A stretch of 32,552 nucleotides of DNA from Candidatus Staskawiczbacteria bacterium. Its GTDB lineage: Bacteria; Patescibacteriota; Minisyncoccia; Minisyncoccales; Staskawiczbacteraceae. Under the pieces are notes generated by a model. The model saw only the letters and a list, made by a program, of their open reading frames with translations, did no database searches and was not told where the DNA came from. Shown piece after piece: positions 7,440 through 15,263 of this stretch; the stretch's first letter is position 1, and every line of letters begins with the position of its first letter. A program made the position numbers and the translations under genes. The DNA lies in the NCBI GenBank assembly GCA_016866675.1, contig VGLO01000003.1:1-32552 (forward strand). The letters run 5' to 3'.

Positions 7440-8060
7440 TCAAACAATGAATTCGGTCAGCTTTTCATAGACCGCCCCATTGTCATCAGCTTTGTAGACA
7501 CAAATCTTTTGAAGCGGAAATGACAAATCAATAGGCGGTGTTTCTGGATTAATTTCCGGTACTTTACCTTCTTGGTAGCGAGTTAAAGTCACATGTGGAC
7601 GAAATAATTTATGTGCCAAATCATATCCGGTTTCCTTGGCGTTATTCTGTTGCGCCTCAGTATAGGGTGTAAAGTACCCCTCTTCATAGGGCTGGCCCGG
7701 ATTGATTCTATATTCCTTAAGCTCACTGATCAGCTTTTCATGAAGTGCGACAAATGGAGTTGATTTTTCGTAGGATACCTCAAAATATCGCCCTTTGGTC
7801 ATAAAGTAACCTGTGTGCTTGCACAAGAAAGATTTAGCTCCCTCCATTAAGCCACCAACTGATTTTAAGATATTGGGTATTTGGTCATTAGAAAAACGAG
7901 CCATATAGACTGTCATATGAGGAAACTTTGTTTCCCCATCCAAAACAAACATTGTGCCATCTGACTTAAGTGACTGGCTGATATTTACACACTCAACCCC
8001 TACTTGATCAGAGGGTATGACACAAATATTGATGATTGTAGAATTATCCGGTTTATTCAT
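7440..8060 (-). CDS. 2H phosphoesterase-like protein (LigT / 2'-5' RNA ligase fold)
   Basis: The 206-aa protein has two HxT motifs, FPHMTVYM near residue 48 and FRPHVTLTRY near 155. Their spacing is that of the two-His active site of the 2H phosphoesterase superfamily, which acts on 2',5' or cyclic phosphodiester bonds in RNA or nucleotides. The rest does not match a subfamily I can name, so the substrate is unknown. No signal peptide is evident, so it is probably cytoplasmic. It has its own promoter and a Shine-Dalgarno-like AGAAAGG eight bases before the ATG, and it ends at a bidirectional terminator. Base composition is visibly less AT-rich than its neighbours. It converges on the tRNA/GIY-YIG unit. 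Confidence 0.75.
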   Translation of the reverse strand: MNKPDNSTIINICVIPSDQVGVECVNISQSLKSDGTMFVLDGETKFPHMTVYMARFSNDQIPNILKSVGGLMEGAKSFLCKHTGYFMTKGRYFEVSYEKSTPFVALHEKLISELKEYRINPGQPYEEGYFTPYTEAQQNNAKETGYDLAHKLFRPHVTLTRYQEGKVPEINPETPPIDLSFPLQKICVYKADDNGAVYEKLTEFIV

Positions 8061-8097
8061 TGCAATAACCTTTCTTAAAATAAGTGGTAAGAACTAG

Positions 8098-8117
8098 ACA
8101 ATAATTTACCACATTTT
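8098..8117 (-). repeat. 20-bp inverted repeat, right copy
   Basis: The reverse complement reads AAAATGTGGTAAATTATTGT, identical to 6951-6970. It contains the -10 region of the promoter of the 2H-like gene. Confidence 0.8.
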
Positions 8118-8131
8118 TTGAATAGAATCAA
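8103..8131 (-). promoter_or_regulatory. Promoter of the 2H-like gene
   Basis: On the minus strand TTGATT (8126-8131) and TAAATT (8103-8108) are 17 bases apart, with TGG before the -10. The -35 overlaps the stop codon of the upstream histidine phosphatase gene. A 7-bp inverted repeat (GTGGTAA at 8084-8090, TTACCAC at 8106-8112) covers the -10 and start region and could be an operator. Confidence 0.5.
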
Positions 8132-8718
8132 TTAATTAACTCTCTTAACTCTCCCCTTTCTAAAGACTTTATACTTCTGTGCATATTCGAAGACTTGTTT
8201 TTAAATTGTGTTTCTAATATTTGCAAAACATCACCGTGAGAAACTAACAAAATTTTCTTTTGTTGATATATTTTTTCTAAGTCATCAATAAGAGATACCA
8301 CTCTATTTTTGACATTTTCTACAGATTCTTCATTATATTCTGGTTGCCTATTATTACTATCATTACTCCATACTTTTTGATAATTATTTGTACCTGATTT
8401 ATCAAGACTACCAAACCAACGCTCCCTTAACCTCTCATCAATATTAATTTCAATTTTTATACCCAATAATTCTTTAGTAATTTCTGCTGTTCTTTTGCAT
8501 CTAGAAAACGGTGAACAATAAATTATTACTTCACTATCAAGTATTTTTGATTTTTTAGAGTTTTCTATAGAAGTACTTACCTGCTTTTCACCATTTTTAG
8601 TTAACGAATATTCTTCATTAATTGCGTCCTCTAAATTACTTACTATAATCTCTGCTGTGTTTGCCTTGCTCTCTCCATGCCTTAAGGCAAAATATTTGTT
8701 TTTAAGTTTACTAAACAT
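8128..8718 (-). CDS. Histidine phosphatase superfamily protein (phosphoglycerate-mutase-like)
   Basis: Histidine phosphatases use a phospho-His intermediate. This 196-aa protein has the RHGES motif near residue 14 (ALRHGESKANT), an acidic segment RLRERWFG, and the second catalytic histidine in VSHGDVLQI, so all key residues are present. The substrate cannot be told; the family includes phosphoglycerate mutases, alpha-ribazole phosphatases and broad phosphatases. It overlaps the PAP2 gene by eight bases and is the last gene of the glyA-PAP2 operon. A paralogue of similar size and with a similar C-terminal ending (GELRELIN versus GEIKELN) lies at 30474-31034. Confidence 0.9.
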   Translation of the reverse strand: MFSKLKNKYFALRHGESKANTAEIIVSNLEDAINEEYSLTKNGEKQVSTSIENSKKSKILDSEVIIYCSPFSRCKRTAEITKELLGIKIEINIDERLRERWFGSLDKSGTNNYQKVWSNDSNNRQPEYNEESVENVKNRVVSLIDDLEKIYQQKKILLVSHGDVLQILETQFKNKSSNMHRSIKSLERGELRELIN

Positions 8719-9214
8719 ATAATTTTAATAAATTTATAACAATAAAAGAAATAAACCCAGAAAAAATACCGGCCAAAACATCCAAGGGCCAATGCACGCC
8801 ACAAAATATTCTGGATAATGCTATAAAAAAGCTTACAGTACAAAAAAGCAGTCCAAGTGTTAGATTATAAGGTAAAATTGAAAACGATAAAGCAAAGAAA
8901 ACAGCTGTATGACTTGATGGAAATGAAGGGTATTGAGGTTTTTTGACTAGAGAATTAACCTCTAAAACTTCTTGAGGTCTTTTTCTTTTATATATCTGGT
9001 AAATGGATTGATTAATTATAAACCTAGCAAAAAGCATTGCCAAAAACGGAAAAATTAAAATTTTAATATCTCTATAAAAAAGAGCATATAAAATTATAAT
9101 CAAAATTAAGAAGTACCCTGCGTAAACGGCAAATATTTTTGCAAAAAAATCCAAAAGATTATATTTTTTTGCGTACCCGTTAATTAACTTAAATAAATGT
9201 AAATCTAATTTCAT
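8711..9214 (-). CDS. PAP2-family membrane phosphatase
   Basis: PAP2 phosphatases remove phosphate from lipid phosphates such as undecaprenyl diphosphate. The 167-aa protein shows the three-part signature: KRKRP (motif 1 end), PSFPSSHT (motif 2) and [16 protein letters not shown] (motif 3, SRx5Hx3D). Several hydrophobic stretches ([51 protein letters not shown]) indicate a multi-pass membrane protein. By size it resembles BcrC-type undecaprenyl-diphosphatases, which would place it in lipid-carrier recycling for the cell wall, but the substrate is inferred. Its ATG overlaps the glyA stop as ATGA, so translation is probably coupled. Confidence 0.92.
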   Translation of the reverse strand: MKLDLHLFKLINGYAKKYNLLDFFAKIFAVYAGYFLILIIILYALFYRDIKILIFPFLAMLFARFIINQSIYQIYKRKRPQEVLEVNSLVKKPQYPSFPSSHTAVFFALSFSILPYNLTLGLLFCTVSFFIALSRIFCGVHWPLDVLAGIFSGFISFIVINLLKLYV

Positions 9215-10455
9215 TTAGGCAAAGGAAACTTTTTACATAGATTTTTAACTTCCTGACTTATTCTTTTTACCAAATAAGGTTTTGATATGACCTCATTTAT
9301 CCAACCTGCAATTTTTTTCATTTCTTTTTCTTTCATCCCCCTTGTGGTAATGGCTGGAGTGCCCATTCTTATTCCAGATGGCTTAAACGGAGAAGCTGTA
9401 TCATACGGAATACTATTTCTATTGGTAGATATTCCAATACTTTCAAGAAGATTTTGAGCATCTAATCCCGTAATATTTTTATTCCGCAAATCAATCAATA
9501 TTAAATGATTATCAGTGCCACCACTTACAAGATTAAACCCTAATTTACTTAGCTCTTCTCCTAAGGCCTTTGCATTTTTCACAACCTGAGATGCATATTT
9601 GCCAAACGCGGGTGTACTAGCTTCTTTTAAGCAGACTGCGATTGCAGCTATTGAGTTTTCGTGAGGGCCACCCTGTAATCCGGGGAAAACAGCTTTATCA
9701 ATTTTTTTTGATAAATCAGGGTCTTTCTTTAATCCCTTCTTTGTCACCATAATTAGGCCTCCCCTTGGCCCTCTTAATGTTTTATGTGTAGTTGTGGTCA
9801 CAATATCAACATATGGCACAGGGCTTGGATAAACTCCTCCGGCCACTAATCCGGCAACGTGAGCAATATCAGCTACCAAATAAGCTCCCACAGAGTCTGC
9901 AATTTTTCCTAATCTTTTCCAATCAAGTATTCTTGAATAAGCAGAGAATCCCAGCCAAATTAGCTTTGGTTTGTGCTCTTTTGCCAATTTTTCAAATTCT
10001 TCATAGTTCATCAAGTGGGTTTTTTCATATACTCCATAAGATACAGCATTAAAAAATTTTCCCGAAAAACTTACTTTGGCTCCATGAGTCAAATGCCCAC
10101 CCATAGAAAGAGCCATTCCCATAATAGTATCTCCTGGGTCACAGGTGGCCATGTATACTGCGGCGTTTGCAGGAGATCCTGAATGTGGTTGCACATTAAC
10201 GTACTCAACCCCAAAGAGCTTTTTTGCCCTTTCAATGCAAAGATTCTCAACTTCATCAATGAATTGGTTTCCGCCGTAATATCTTTTGCCCGGATATCCT
10301 TCTGCGTATTTGTCGGTCAAAAGCGAGCTCAAGGGTTCTCGCACAGCAGAAGAACAGTGGTTCTCAGAAGGAATCATTTGCAGAGTTGTCTTTTGGCGGT
10401 TAGTTTCCAATTCAATCAATTTTGCTACTTTTTGATCATTATTTTTTAACTTCAT
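9211..10455 (-). CDS. glyA: Serine hydroxymethyltransferase
   Basis: SHMT converts serine and tetrahydrofolate to glycine and 5,10-methylene-THF with PLP. The sequence contains [51 protein letters not shown] and the PLP-lysine motif [14 protein letters not shown], followed by [18 protein letters not shown], all typical. The start at 10455 (MKLKNN) gives 414 aa, a normal length. The longer ORF from 10551 would translate GC-rich repeat sequence, and the intermediate ATG (MRIKH) lies directly after a TGA-TAGAAT -10 box, too close to be transcribed. It is the first gene of an operon with the PAP2 and histidine phosphatase genes. Confidence 0.97.
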   Translation of the reverse strand: MKLKNNDQKVAKLIELETNRQKTTLQMIPSENHCSSAVREPLSSLLTDKYAEGYPGKRYYGGNQFIDEVENLCIERAKKLFGVEYVNVQPHSGSPANAAVYMATCDPGDTIMGMALSMGGHLTHGAKVSFSGKFFNAVSYGVYEKTHLMNYEEFEKLAKEHKPKLIWLGFSAYSRILDWKRLGKIADSVGAYLVADIAHVAGLVAGGVYPSPVPYVDIVTTTTHKTLRGPRGGLIMVTKKGLKKDPDLSKKIDKAVFPGLQGGPHENSIAAIAVCLKEASTPAFGKYASQVVKNAKALGEELSKLGFNLVSGGTDNHLILIDLRNKNITGLDAQNLLESIGISTNRNSIPYDTASPFKPSGIRMGTPAITTRGMKEKEMKKIAGWINEVISKPYLVKRISQEVKNLCKKFPLPK

Positions 10456-10471
10456 ATGTTTTATTCTCATT

Positions 10472-10480
10472 ATTCTATCA
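10472..10480 (-). promoter_or_regulatory. Extended -10 promoter of glyA
   Basis: TGA-TAGAAT on the minus strand would start transcription near 10465, about ten bases before the MKLKNN ATG. This supports that start codon over upstream ones. No Shine-Dalgarno site fits in the leader. Confidence 0.5.
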
Positions 10481-10489
10481 TTTTTTATA

Positions 10490-10533
10490 CAAAAAAACAG
10501 CGGCCATTCAAGTTGTAAAACCCAAATAGCCGC
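10490..10533 (-). terminator. Possible terminator of the GC-rich gene
   Basis: On the minus strand a GCGGC/GCCGC stem encloses a long 24-nt loop and is followed by TGTTTTTTT. The T-run is good but the short stem with a long loop makes it a weak candidate. It lies just upstream of the glyA promoter. Confidence 0.35.
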
Positions 10534-10540
10534 CTTCATT

Positions 10541-10578
10541 GCTCGTCTCAACTCTCGCTTTGCGAGGTTTCGTCGAGC
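10541..10578. repeat. Nested GC-rich imperfect palindrome
   Basis: GCTCG...CGAGC (10541-10545 and 10574-10578) encloses CTCGC-TTT-GCGAG (10554-10566). The element is far richer in G+C than the glyA side of the gap and lies between the GC-rich gene and glyA. Confidence 0.6.
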
Positions 10579-10586
10579 AACCCTTA

Positions 10587-10624
10587 TGCCTGCTACGCCA
10601 CGCTTGCGCGTTGCTTCGCAGGCA
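10587..10624. repeat. Imperfect palindrome related to the 7008 element
   Basis: TGCCTGC (10587-10593) and GCAGGCA (10618-10624) are perfect inverted arms around a 24-base GC-rich centre that is itself partly self-complementary. The arms match the outer part of the 20-bp palindrome at 7008-7027. The element overlaps the last codons of the GC-rich gene. Confidence 0.55.
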
Positions 10625-11318
10625 GGACACGTACGGAACGAGAGCGGATATGACTGCCGGAACTGCCCACACCACAGCTGTGGACCTGGACCTTGCCGAA
10701 GTCAGGATACCAGAACATGCACGGCACGCGACCATCCACATCGCGCGAGGCAGGACAGAGTGTCAAGTTCTCGTGATCGAGGTGTTCGCCCGTAGTCAGG
10801 AAGAAAGCCAGTTCCAGAAGCTCGCGCTCCAAGAACGTCATTCCGCGATGGCCTTCCCCATCAAGCTGGTTGGTGGATTTGCCGGCATTTTCCTCATCGG
10901 CCTCCACCACGGCGCGAACACTGATGGCGTAACTGCCATTGGCCGGGTCGCGATCGTTACGCTTGGAGATTTTCTGATCCAGGTTGTCCCCGTACAAGGA
11001 ATATCCACCGCAGCGTTCCTTGATCACGTTCCACACCTTGTTGCGGATGAGACTCTTGGGCACGTAGATAGCCCACTGACCAGCTGGTGCCGCCTCAAAC
11101 TGGTCCACGACCTCTTGGAACTCCTTTTACATGCCGAGTGCCTGACCAACAGCTTTCCAGTTGAGAACAACTGGGAGGTTGGCCGGCTCTGGCCAAGGGT
11201 TCTCCTTGCGGAGAAACTTCTTGGTGGCTTCGAGCCACTCACTTCCATCTTCCCCAGAGAGCTTCTGGAGAAGATCCTCAACTGGTCCACGAACATCGCA
11301 GAGCAGTAACCGACTCAT
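10593..11318 (-). pseudogene. GC-rich gene of unknown function interrupted by one in-frame TAA
   Basis: Two ORFs, 11127-11318 (MSRLLLCDVRGPVE...KAVGQALGM) and 10593-11108 (DQFEAAPAGQWAIYVPKSL...), lie in the same frame. They are joined by one TAA (11127-11129) and six sense codons, so they look like one 241-residue protein with a nonsense codon at position 64. I recall similar uncharacterised CPR proteins (ALGM, NDRDP, VEADEEN, LLEL.FFLTTGEHLD, TLC..SR..DG.VP) but cannot name a function. The start at 11318 has AAGGAG six bases upstream and a perfect consensus promoter behind it. An AAAAGGAG sits right after the TAA, with GTG at 11108, so reinitiation is possible. Codons are strikingly GC-rich compared with the neighbours, suggesting transfer. 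Confidence 0.65.
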
Positions 11319-11324
11319 GTCAGT

Positions 11325-11330
11325 CTCCTT
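11325..11330 (-). promoter_or_regulatory. Shine-Dalgarno site deciding the 11318 start
   Basis: AAGGAG on the minus strand lies six bases before the ATG of MSRLLLCDV and directly after a leader hairpin. It favours this ATG over the in-frame one at 11339, which lies within the hairpin. Confidence 0.75.
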
Positions 11331-11347
11331 GTCCCACAAAATGGGAC
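11331..11347 (-). promoter_or_regulatory. Leader hairpin abutting the Shine-Dalgarno site
   Basis: GTCCCA-TTTTG-TGGGAC forms a 6-bp stem ending immediately before AAGGAG. A stem this close to a GGA-containing ribosome site could modulate translation. A second hairpin (TAAAGC/GCTTTA, 11366-11382) lies further up the same leader. Confidence 0.55.
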
Positions 11348-11394
11348 TAAAATGAACAGTACCGATAAAGCCCGATGCTTTACCTTACGATTTA

Positions 11395-11423
11395 ATTATA
11401 CATCTTTATCTTATTATTGTCAA
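11395..11423 (-). promoter_or_regulatory. Perfect consensus sigma-70 promoter for the GC-rich gene
   Basis: TTGACA (11418-11423), exactly 17 bases, TATAAT (11395-11400), on the minus strand. The -35 hexamer lies in the last codons of tsaC (YLTIIR). The predicted transcript starts near 11388, giving a leader of about 70 nt with two hairpins and a Shine-Dalgarno site. Confidence 0.8.
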
Positions 11424-11969
11424 GTATCCTTTTGTGAGATCTATAATTGTTGAGGGTTGTGACTTTTTTAAATTCCCCCCATCAATAATAAGTATATCTT
11501 CTTTTCCAAAAACTTTTTCTATTTCTCTTGAGCCAATCATACTTTCACTTCCTGAAATATTTACGGATGTCTGCACTAAAGGCTTATTTATTTTTTTTAG
11601 TAAATTATTTAAAAATTTGTATTTAGGAATTCTTATAGCAATAGTGTTTTTATTAATACCATAAATCTTTACCTCTGCTTTTCTTTGTAAAATAAACGTA
11701 TATTTCCCTGGCCAATGCCCTTTTAGTGTTTTCTCCTGGTCTTTGCTTATTTCTGCAAACTCTTTTGCCATTTTTAAATCTTTAACAAAAACCGGTAAGG
11801 GTTTTGATTTTGGTCTTTTTTTTATTTTATAAATTTTTTCAACGGCTTTTTTATTTGAGGCATCAGCCAAAAATCCATAGACGGTATCTGTTGGACAAAT
11901 AATAACGCCTCCACTTTTTATTTCTAAAATAGCCTCATTAAGCGCTAGTTTTTCCTTTATTACTTTCAT
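11406..11969 (-). CDS. tsaC: L-threonylcarbamoyladenylate synthase (YrdC/Sua5 family)
   Basis: TsaC makes threonylcarbamoyl-AMP for the t6A modification of ANN-decoding tRNAs. The 187-aa protein carries the YrdC core: GGVIICPTDTVYGFLADA near residue 20, IKKRPKSKPLPVFV, the HWPGKYTFIL segment, IAIRIPKYKFL, and PLVQTSVNISGSE. Its length matches stand-alone TsaC/YrdC proteins without the Sua5 C-terminal domain. It overlaps the 3' end of the nucleotidyltransferase gene by 32 bases, so the two are co-expressed behind leuS. The 3' end contains the -35 box of the next gene's promoter. Confidence 0.93.
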   Translation of the reverse strand: MKVIKEKLALNEAILEIKSGGVIICPTDTVYGFLADASNKKAVEKIYKIKKRPKSKPLPVFVKDLKMAKEFAEISKDQEKTLKGHWPGKYTFILQRKAEVKIYGINKNTIAIRIPKYKFLNNLLKKINKPLVQTSVNISGSESMIGSREIEKVFGKEDILIIDGGNLKKSQPSTIIDLTKGYLTIIR

Positions 11970-12699
11970 TTTTTAAAAATTCTTCAAATTTAGATACATC
12001 TTCTGGTCTGCCAAAATCCATCCAATAATCAGTAAATCTTTTTACTTTTACTTTATTTTCTTTGGCCAACAATGATATTGCGTCTGTAATTTCATACTCT
12101 CCTCTTGGAGACTTTTGGAGATTAAAAATTTTATCAAAAATAACTGGTGTAAATTTATACAAGCTTGTATTAATTAAGTTGCCAATAAATTCCTTTGGTT
12201 TTTCTACAATTTTTTCCAAATATTCCCCTTTTTCAACTAAAACTCCAAATTTTTCTGGACTACTACTTTCAACTCCAGCCACATAGCAGTATTCATCGTT
12301 TATATTTAATGCCACGAGCTGATCTTTTGTGTAGAAGTTATCTCCTACTAGTGAGATAAAATTTTCTTTGCCCACAATATCTTTAACGCATTTTATAGGA
12401 CATGCCGTGCCATACTCTTTTTCTTTTGGACCTAAAATATCAAATTGATTTACAATTTTTATATTTGGAGTTTGGTTTTTAAAACTATAAGTTTTTAAAA
12501 ACTCACTTATCATGTCTTCGCGAAATCCTACCACCATAATAATTTCTAAATAACCGGCACTCAAAATATTATCTAATAAATAGGCTAAAAATGGCCTGTC
12601 CTTTACTTCAATTAAGTGTTTTGACTTATCTTTTGAAAGGTCTAACATTCTTGTGCCTTGCCCCGCAGCTGAAATTACAACCTTCTTTATACTATTCAT
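11938..12699 (-). CDS. Sugar-phosphate nucleotidyltransferase (RmlA/GlmU-like N-terminal fold)
   Basis: This family couples NTPs to sugar phosphates for envelope polysaccharides. The 253-aa protein begins with a nucleotide-binding loop VVISAAGQGTRM. It then has KHLIEVKDRPFLAYLLDN, LVGDNFY with the metal-binding Asp, GVLVEKGEYLEKIVEKP, SPRGEYEITDAI and WMDFGRPEDVSKFEEFL. This is a single nucleotidyltransferase domain without an acyltransferase or left-handed helix domain. The sugar and nucleotide specificity cannot be read from sequence. It starts two bases after leuS ends and overlaps tsaC by 32 bases. No separate promoter is evident. Confidence 0.87.
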   Translation of the reverse strand: MNSIKKVVISAAGQGTRMLDLSKDKSKHLIEVKDRPFLAYLLDNILSAGYLEIIMVVGFREDMISEFLKTYSFKNQTPNIKIVNQFDILGPKEKEYGTACPIKCVKDIVGKENFISLVGDNFYTKDQLVALNINDEYCYVAGVESSSPEKFGVLVEKGEYLEKIVEKPKEFIGNLINTSLYKFTPVIFDKIFNLQKSPRGEYEITDAISLLAKENKVKVKRFTDYWMDFGRPEDVSKFEEFLKNESNKGKTSA

Positions 12700-12701
12700 A
12701 A

Positions 12702-15179
12702 TTAAATAACTATATTAATCAATTTATCTTGAATAAATATTATTTTTTTGGGCTTATTTTCTTTAACCCATTCTTTTATTTTTTTGCTATCTAGAGCTAA
12801 ATTTTCTGCTTCTCCTTGAGTTAATCCAGAAGATGCTTGAATTTTATCTCTCACCTTTCCATTAATCTGTACTATAATAAAAACTTTTTCCTCTTTTAAA
12901 AGCTTTTCATTGTACTTTGGCCATTTTTGTTGACTACAAAAACCTGCAAATCCAACCACTTTCCAAAGCTCTTCTGCCAAATGCGGTGCAAACGGAGAAA
13001 GAATTACTAAAAATTTTTTGAAATCTTTTTTACTTAAACCAACGCTTGAAATCTGTCCCGATTTCTTCGAGGATCCTCGATTTATTTGCAATCGGGACCA
13101 CTCATTTACAAACTCCATAAGAGAACTTACTGCTGTGTTAAACTTCATTAACTCAATATCTTCTCCAACTTTTTTGATAGTTTTATTGAGTAAAATTTTC
13201 AAACTTTCATCGCTTTCACTTTTTGAAATTTTATTATGAGTTAAATTATAAACCTTTTCCAAAAATCTTCTGCAACCAACAACTCCCTTTTGATCCCATG
13301 GAATTTGCTGTTCAAAGGGACCAATAAACATTTCATAAACCCTAAGAGTGTCTGAGCCGTATTGCTTTGCAACAATATCTGGATTCACCACGTTCCCCCT
13401 TGATTTTGACATTTTAATACCGCCCTCTCCAAGAATTACTCCATGTGAAGTTCTTTTTTTATATGGTTCTGATCCAACGGACTCTGGGACAGCTAAAATA
13501 TCATACAAAAATTTAAAAATAAATCTTGAATAAAGAAGATGCAAAGTTGTGTGCTCCATACCTCCGTTATACCAGTCAACCGGAAGCCAGTATTTTAAAA
13601 TTTTATTATCAGCTAGCGCTTTATTATTTTTTGGATCGGTGTACCTCAAAAAATACCAATTTGATCCAGCCCAATTTGGCATAGTATCGGTTTCTCTTTT
13701 GGCTGGACCTCCACATTTTTTACATTTTACATTAACCCATTTTTCAATTGAGGCCAGAGGAGATTCACCCGTATCTGTTGGTTGATATTTTTTTACATTT
13801 GGCAATTCAACTGGAAGATCTTTCTCTGAAATTGTCTGCCAATCGCAGTTTTGACAAAAAATCATTGGGATGGGTTCGCCCCAGTAATGTTGTCTTGAAA
13901 ATATCCAATCCCTTAATTTATAACTTGTCTTGGTATTGGCAAGATTTTTTTCTTTTAACCATAAAATAATCTTAGTCTTAGCTTCAGATGATTCCAATCC
14001 ATCAAATTGCATTGAGTTGTGCAAAACTCCTTCACCTTCATAACATTCTTCTAAATTCTTTACCTTATGTGAAAACTCCTCATCTTTCGGAATAATTGAA
14101 GTTCTTAAAGGAATGCCGTATTTTTTTGCCAACTTAAAATCTCTTTTATCGTGAGCATCAGCAAAAACAGCCCCTGTTCCATATTGCTCTAAAACAAAAT
14201 CAGCAACCCATATTGGCATCTCTTCATTTGTAGCTGGGTTTCTAGCCAAAACACCTTTTAGCTCAATACCAGTGACATCTTTCTCTAAGTTGGACCTTTC
14301 AATATCTGGAGTATTTTTTGCTTTTTTAATATATTCTAAAACTTGGCTTAAATTTTCTATTTTATCTTTATGTCTTTCAATAAATTTATGCCCCGGAGAT
14401 AAAATTAAATAAGTTCCAGAAAAAATTGTATCAATTCTTGTTGTAAAAACCTCTATTGGGTCTTCAAATCCTTCTACCGGAAACTTTACAATGGCTCCTT
14501 CTGACTTTCCAATCCAATCTTTTTGCTGAATTTTAACTCTTTCTGGATAATCAACCATATTTAAATCCTCTAGCAATCTTTCGGCGTAATTAGTAATTCT
14601 TATCAACCATTGTTCCTTTTCTTTTTTCTCAACATCTGCGCCACATCTTTCGCATTTTCCAGAAATTACTTCTTCATTGGCTAATACAATTTTATCTTTG
14701 GGGCACCAATTAACCAGCATCTTATCTTTATAGGCAAGACCGTTTTCAAAAAGTTTTATAAAAATCCATTGTGTCCATTTATAATATTTTGGATCTGTGG
14801 TATTTACTTCTCGTGCCCAATCAAGTGACAAACCAAGCATTTTCATTTGCTTTCTAAAATTGTCTGTATTCTTTTTTGTGGCCAAAACAGGATGAATTCC
14901 TTTTTTAATTGCATAATTTTCTGTTGGTAATCCAAAAGCATCCCACCCAATAGGGAATAAAAGGTTATAGCCCTGCATCCTTTTCTTACGAGCAATTACA
15001 TCTAAACCAATATATGGCCTACAATGACCCACATGCAAACCATCTCCCGAAGGATAAGGAAACTCAAATAAAAGATAAAATTTCTTCTTTTTTGAGAAGT
15101 TTTTTGCTTTAAAGTCACCTGACTTATACCACTTTTCCTGCCACTTTTTTTCTATTTGCTGTGGATTATATCTCTTCAT
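12702..15179 (-). CDS. leuS: Leucyl-tRNA synthetase with an in-frame palindromic insert
   Basis: Class I synthetase charging tRNA-Leu. The order is: N-terminal YNPQQIEKKWQEKW, HIGH-type motif (SGDGLHVGH), the CP1 editing domain (FTTRIDTIFSGTYLILSPGH; YGTGAVFADAHDKRD), a CxxC zinc segment (CKKCGGPAKRETDTMPNWAGS), KMSKS (GGIKMSKSRGNVV) and an anticodon-binding region (LVILSPFAPHLAEELW). The length of 825 aa is slightly short but complete. The start MKRYNPQ at 15179 is preferred over the 15200 ATG on family alignment. About residues 694-709 are encoded by a 44-bp palindromic element in the anticodon-binding region. It is the first gene of the leuS-nucleotidyltransferase-tsaC operon. Confidence 0.96.
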   Translation of the reverse strand: MKRYNPQQIEKKWQEKWYKSGDFKAKNFSKKKKFYLLFEFPYPSGDGLHVGHCRPYIGLDVIARKKRMQGYNLLFPIGWDAFGLPTENYAIKKGIHPVLATKKNTDNFRKQMKMLGLSLDWAREVNTTDPKYYKWTQWIFIKLFENGLAYKDKMLVNWCPKDKIVLANEEVISGKCERCGADVEKKEKEQWLIRITNYAERLLEDLNMVDYPERVKIQQKDWIGKSEGAIVKFPVEGFEDPIEVFTTRIDTIFSGTYLILSPGHKFIERHKDKIENLSQVLEYIKKAKNTPDIERSNLEKDVTGIELKGVLARNPATNEEMPIWVADFVLEQYGTGAVFADAHDKRDFKLAKKYGIPLRTSIIPKDEEFSHKVKNLEECYEGEGVLHNSMQFDGLESSEAKTKIILWLKEKNLANTKTSYKLRDWIFSRQHYWGEPIPMIFCQNCDWQTISEKDLPVELPNVKKYQPTDTGESPLASIEKWVNVKCKKCGGPAKRETDTMPNWAGSNWYFLRYTDPKNNKALADNKILKYWLPVDWYNGGMEHTTLHLLYSRFIFKFLYDILAVPESVGSEPYKKRTSHGVILGEGGIKMSKSRGNVVNPDIVAKQYGSDTLRVYEMFIGPFEQQIPWDQKGVVGCRRFLEKVYNLTHNKISKSESDESLKILLNKTIKKVGEDIELMKFNTAVSSLMEFVNEWSRLQINRGSSKKSGQISSVGLSKKDFKKFLVILSPFAPHLAEELWKVVGFAGFCSQQKWPKYNEKLLKEEKVFIIVQINGKVRDKIQASSGLTQGEAENLALDSKKIKEWVKENKPKKIIFIQDKLINIVI
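13055..13098. repeat. 44-bp palindromic element inside leuS
   Basis: GTCCCGATT (13055-13063) and AATCGGGAC (13090-13098) are perfect 9-bp inverted arms. Between them TCGAGGATCCTCGA (13067-13080) is a perfect 14-bp palindrome. The element is richer in G+C than surrounding leuS and encodes a low-complexity stretch (SRLQINRGSSKKSGQ) between NEW and LSKKDFKKF, consistent with in-frame insertion. Confidence 0.8.
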
Positions 15180-15211
15180 ATAATTTGATAATGTTATCAC
15201 GATTTATGGGT

Positions 15212-15242
15212 AAAAAAAAGTCCTGCCATTCATTGGCAAGAC
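15212..15242 (-). terminator. Intrinsic terminator of the small exported-protein gene
   Basis: Minus strand: GTCTTGCCA-atgaa-TGGCAGGAC followed by TTTTTTTT. The 9-bp stem has one G-U pair, which forms in the leftward transcript only. It separates this gene from the leuS operon. Confidence 0.88.
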
Positions 15243-15263
15243 ATTGCAAAATCTGTCAATTCT

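Noticed and set aside
9792-10449. Plus-strand ORFs opposite glyA
   Set aside because: Shadows of a secure SHMT gene, with no start signals.
10456-10551. N-terminal extension of the glyA ORF
   Set aside because: The added residues are not SHMT-like, and the candidate -10 box lies between this region and the chosen start.
10539-11309. 256-codon plus-strand ORF covering the GC-rich gene without a stop
   Set aside because: It has no promoter or ribosome site and no recognisable motifs. The minus strand has a consensus promoter, Shine-Dalgarno site and family-like motifs; long antisense ORFs are expected in GC-rich coding DNA.
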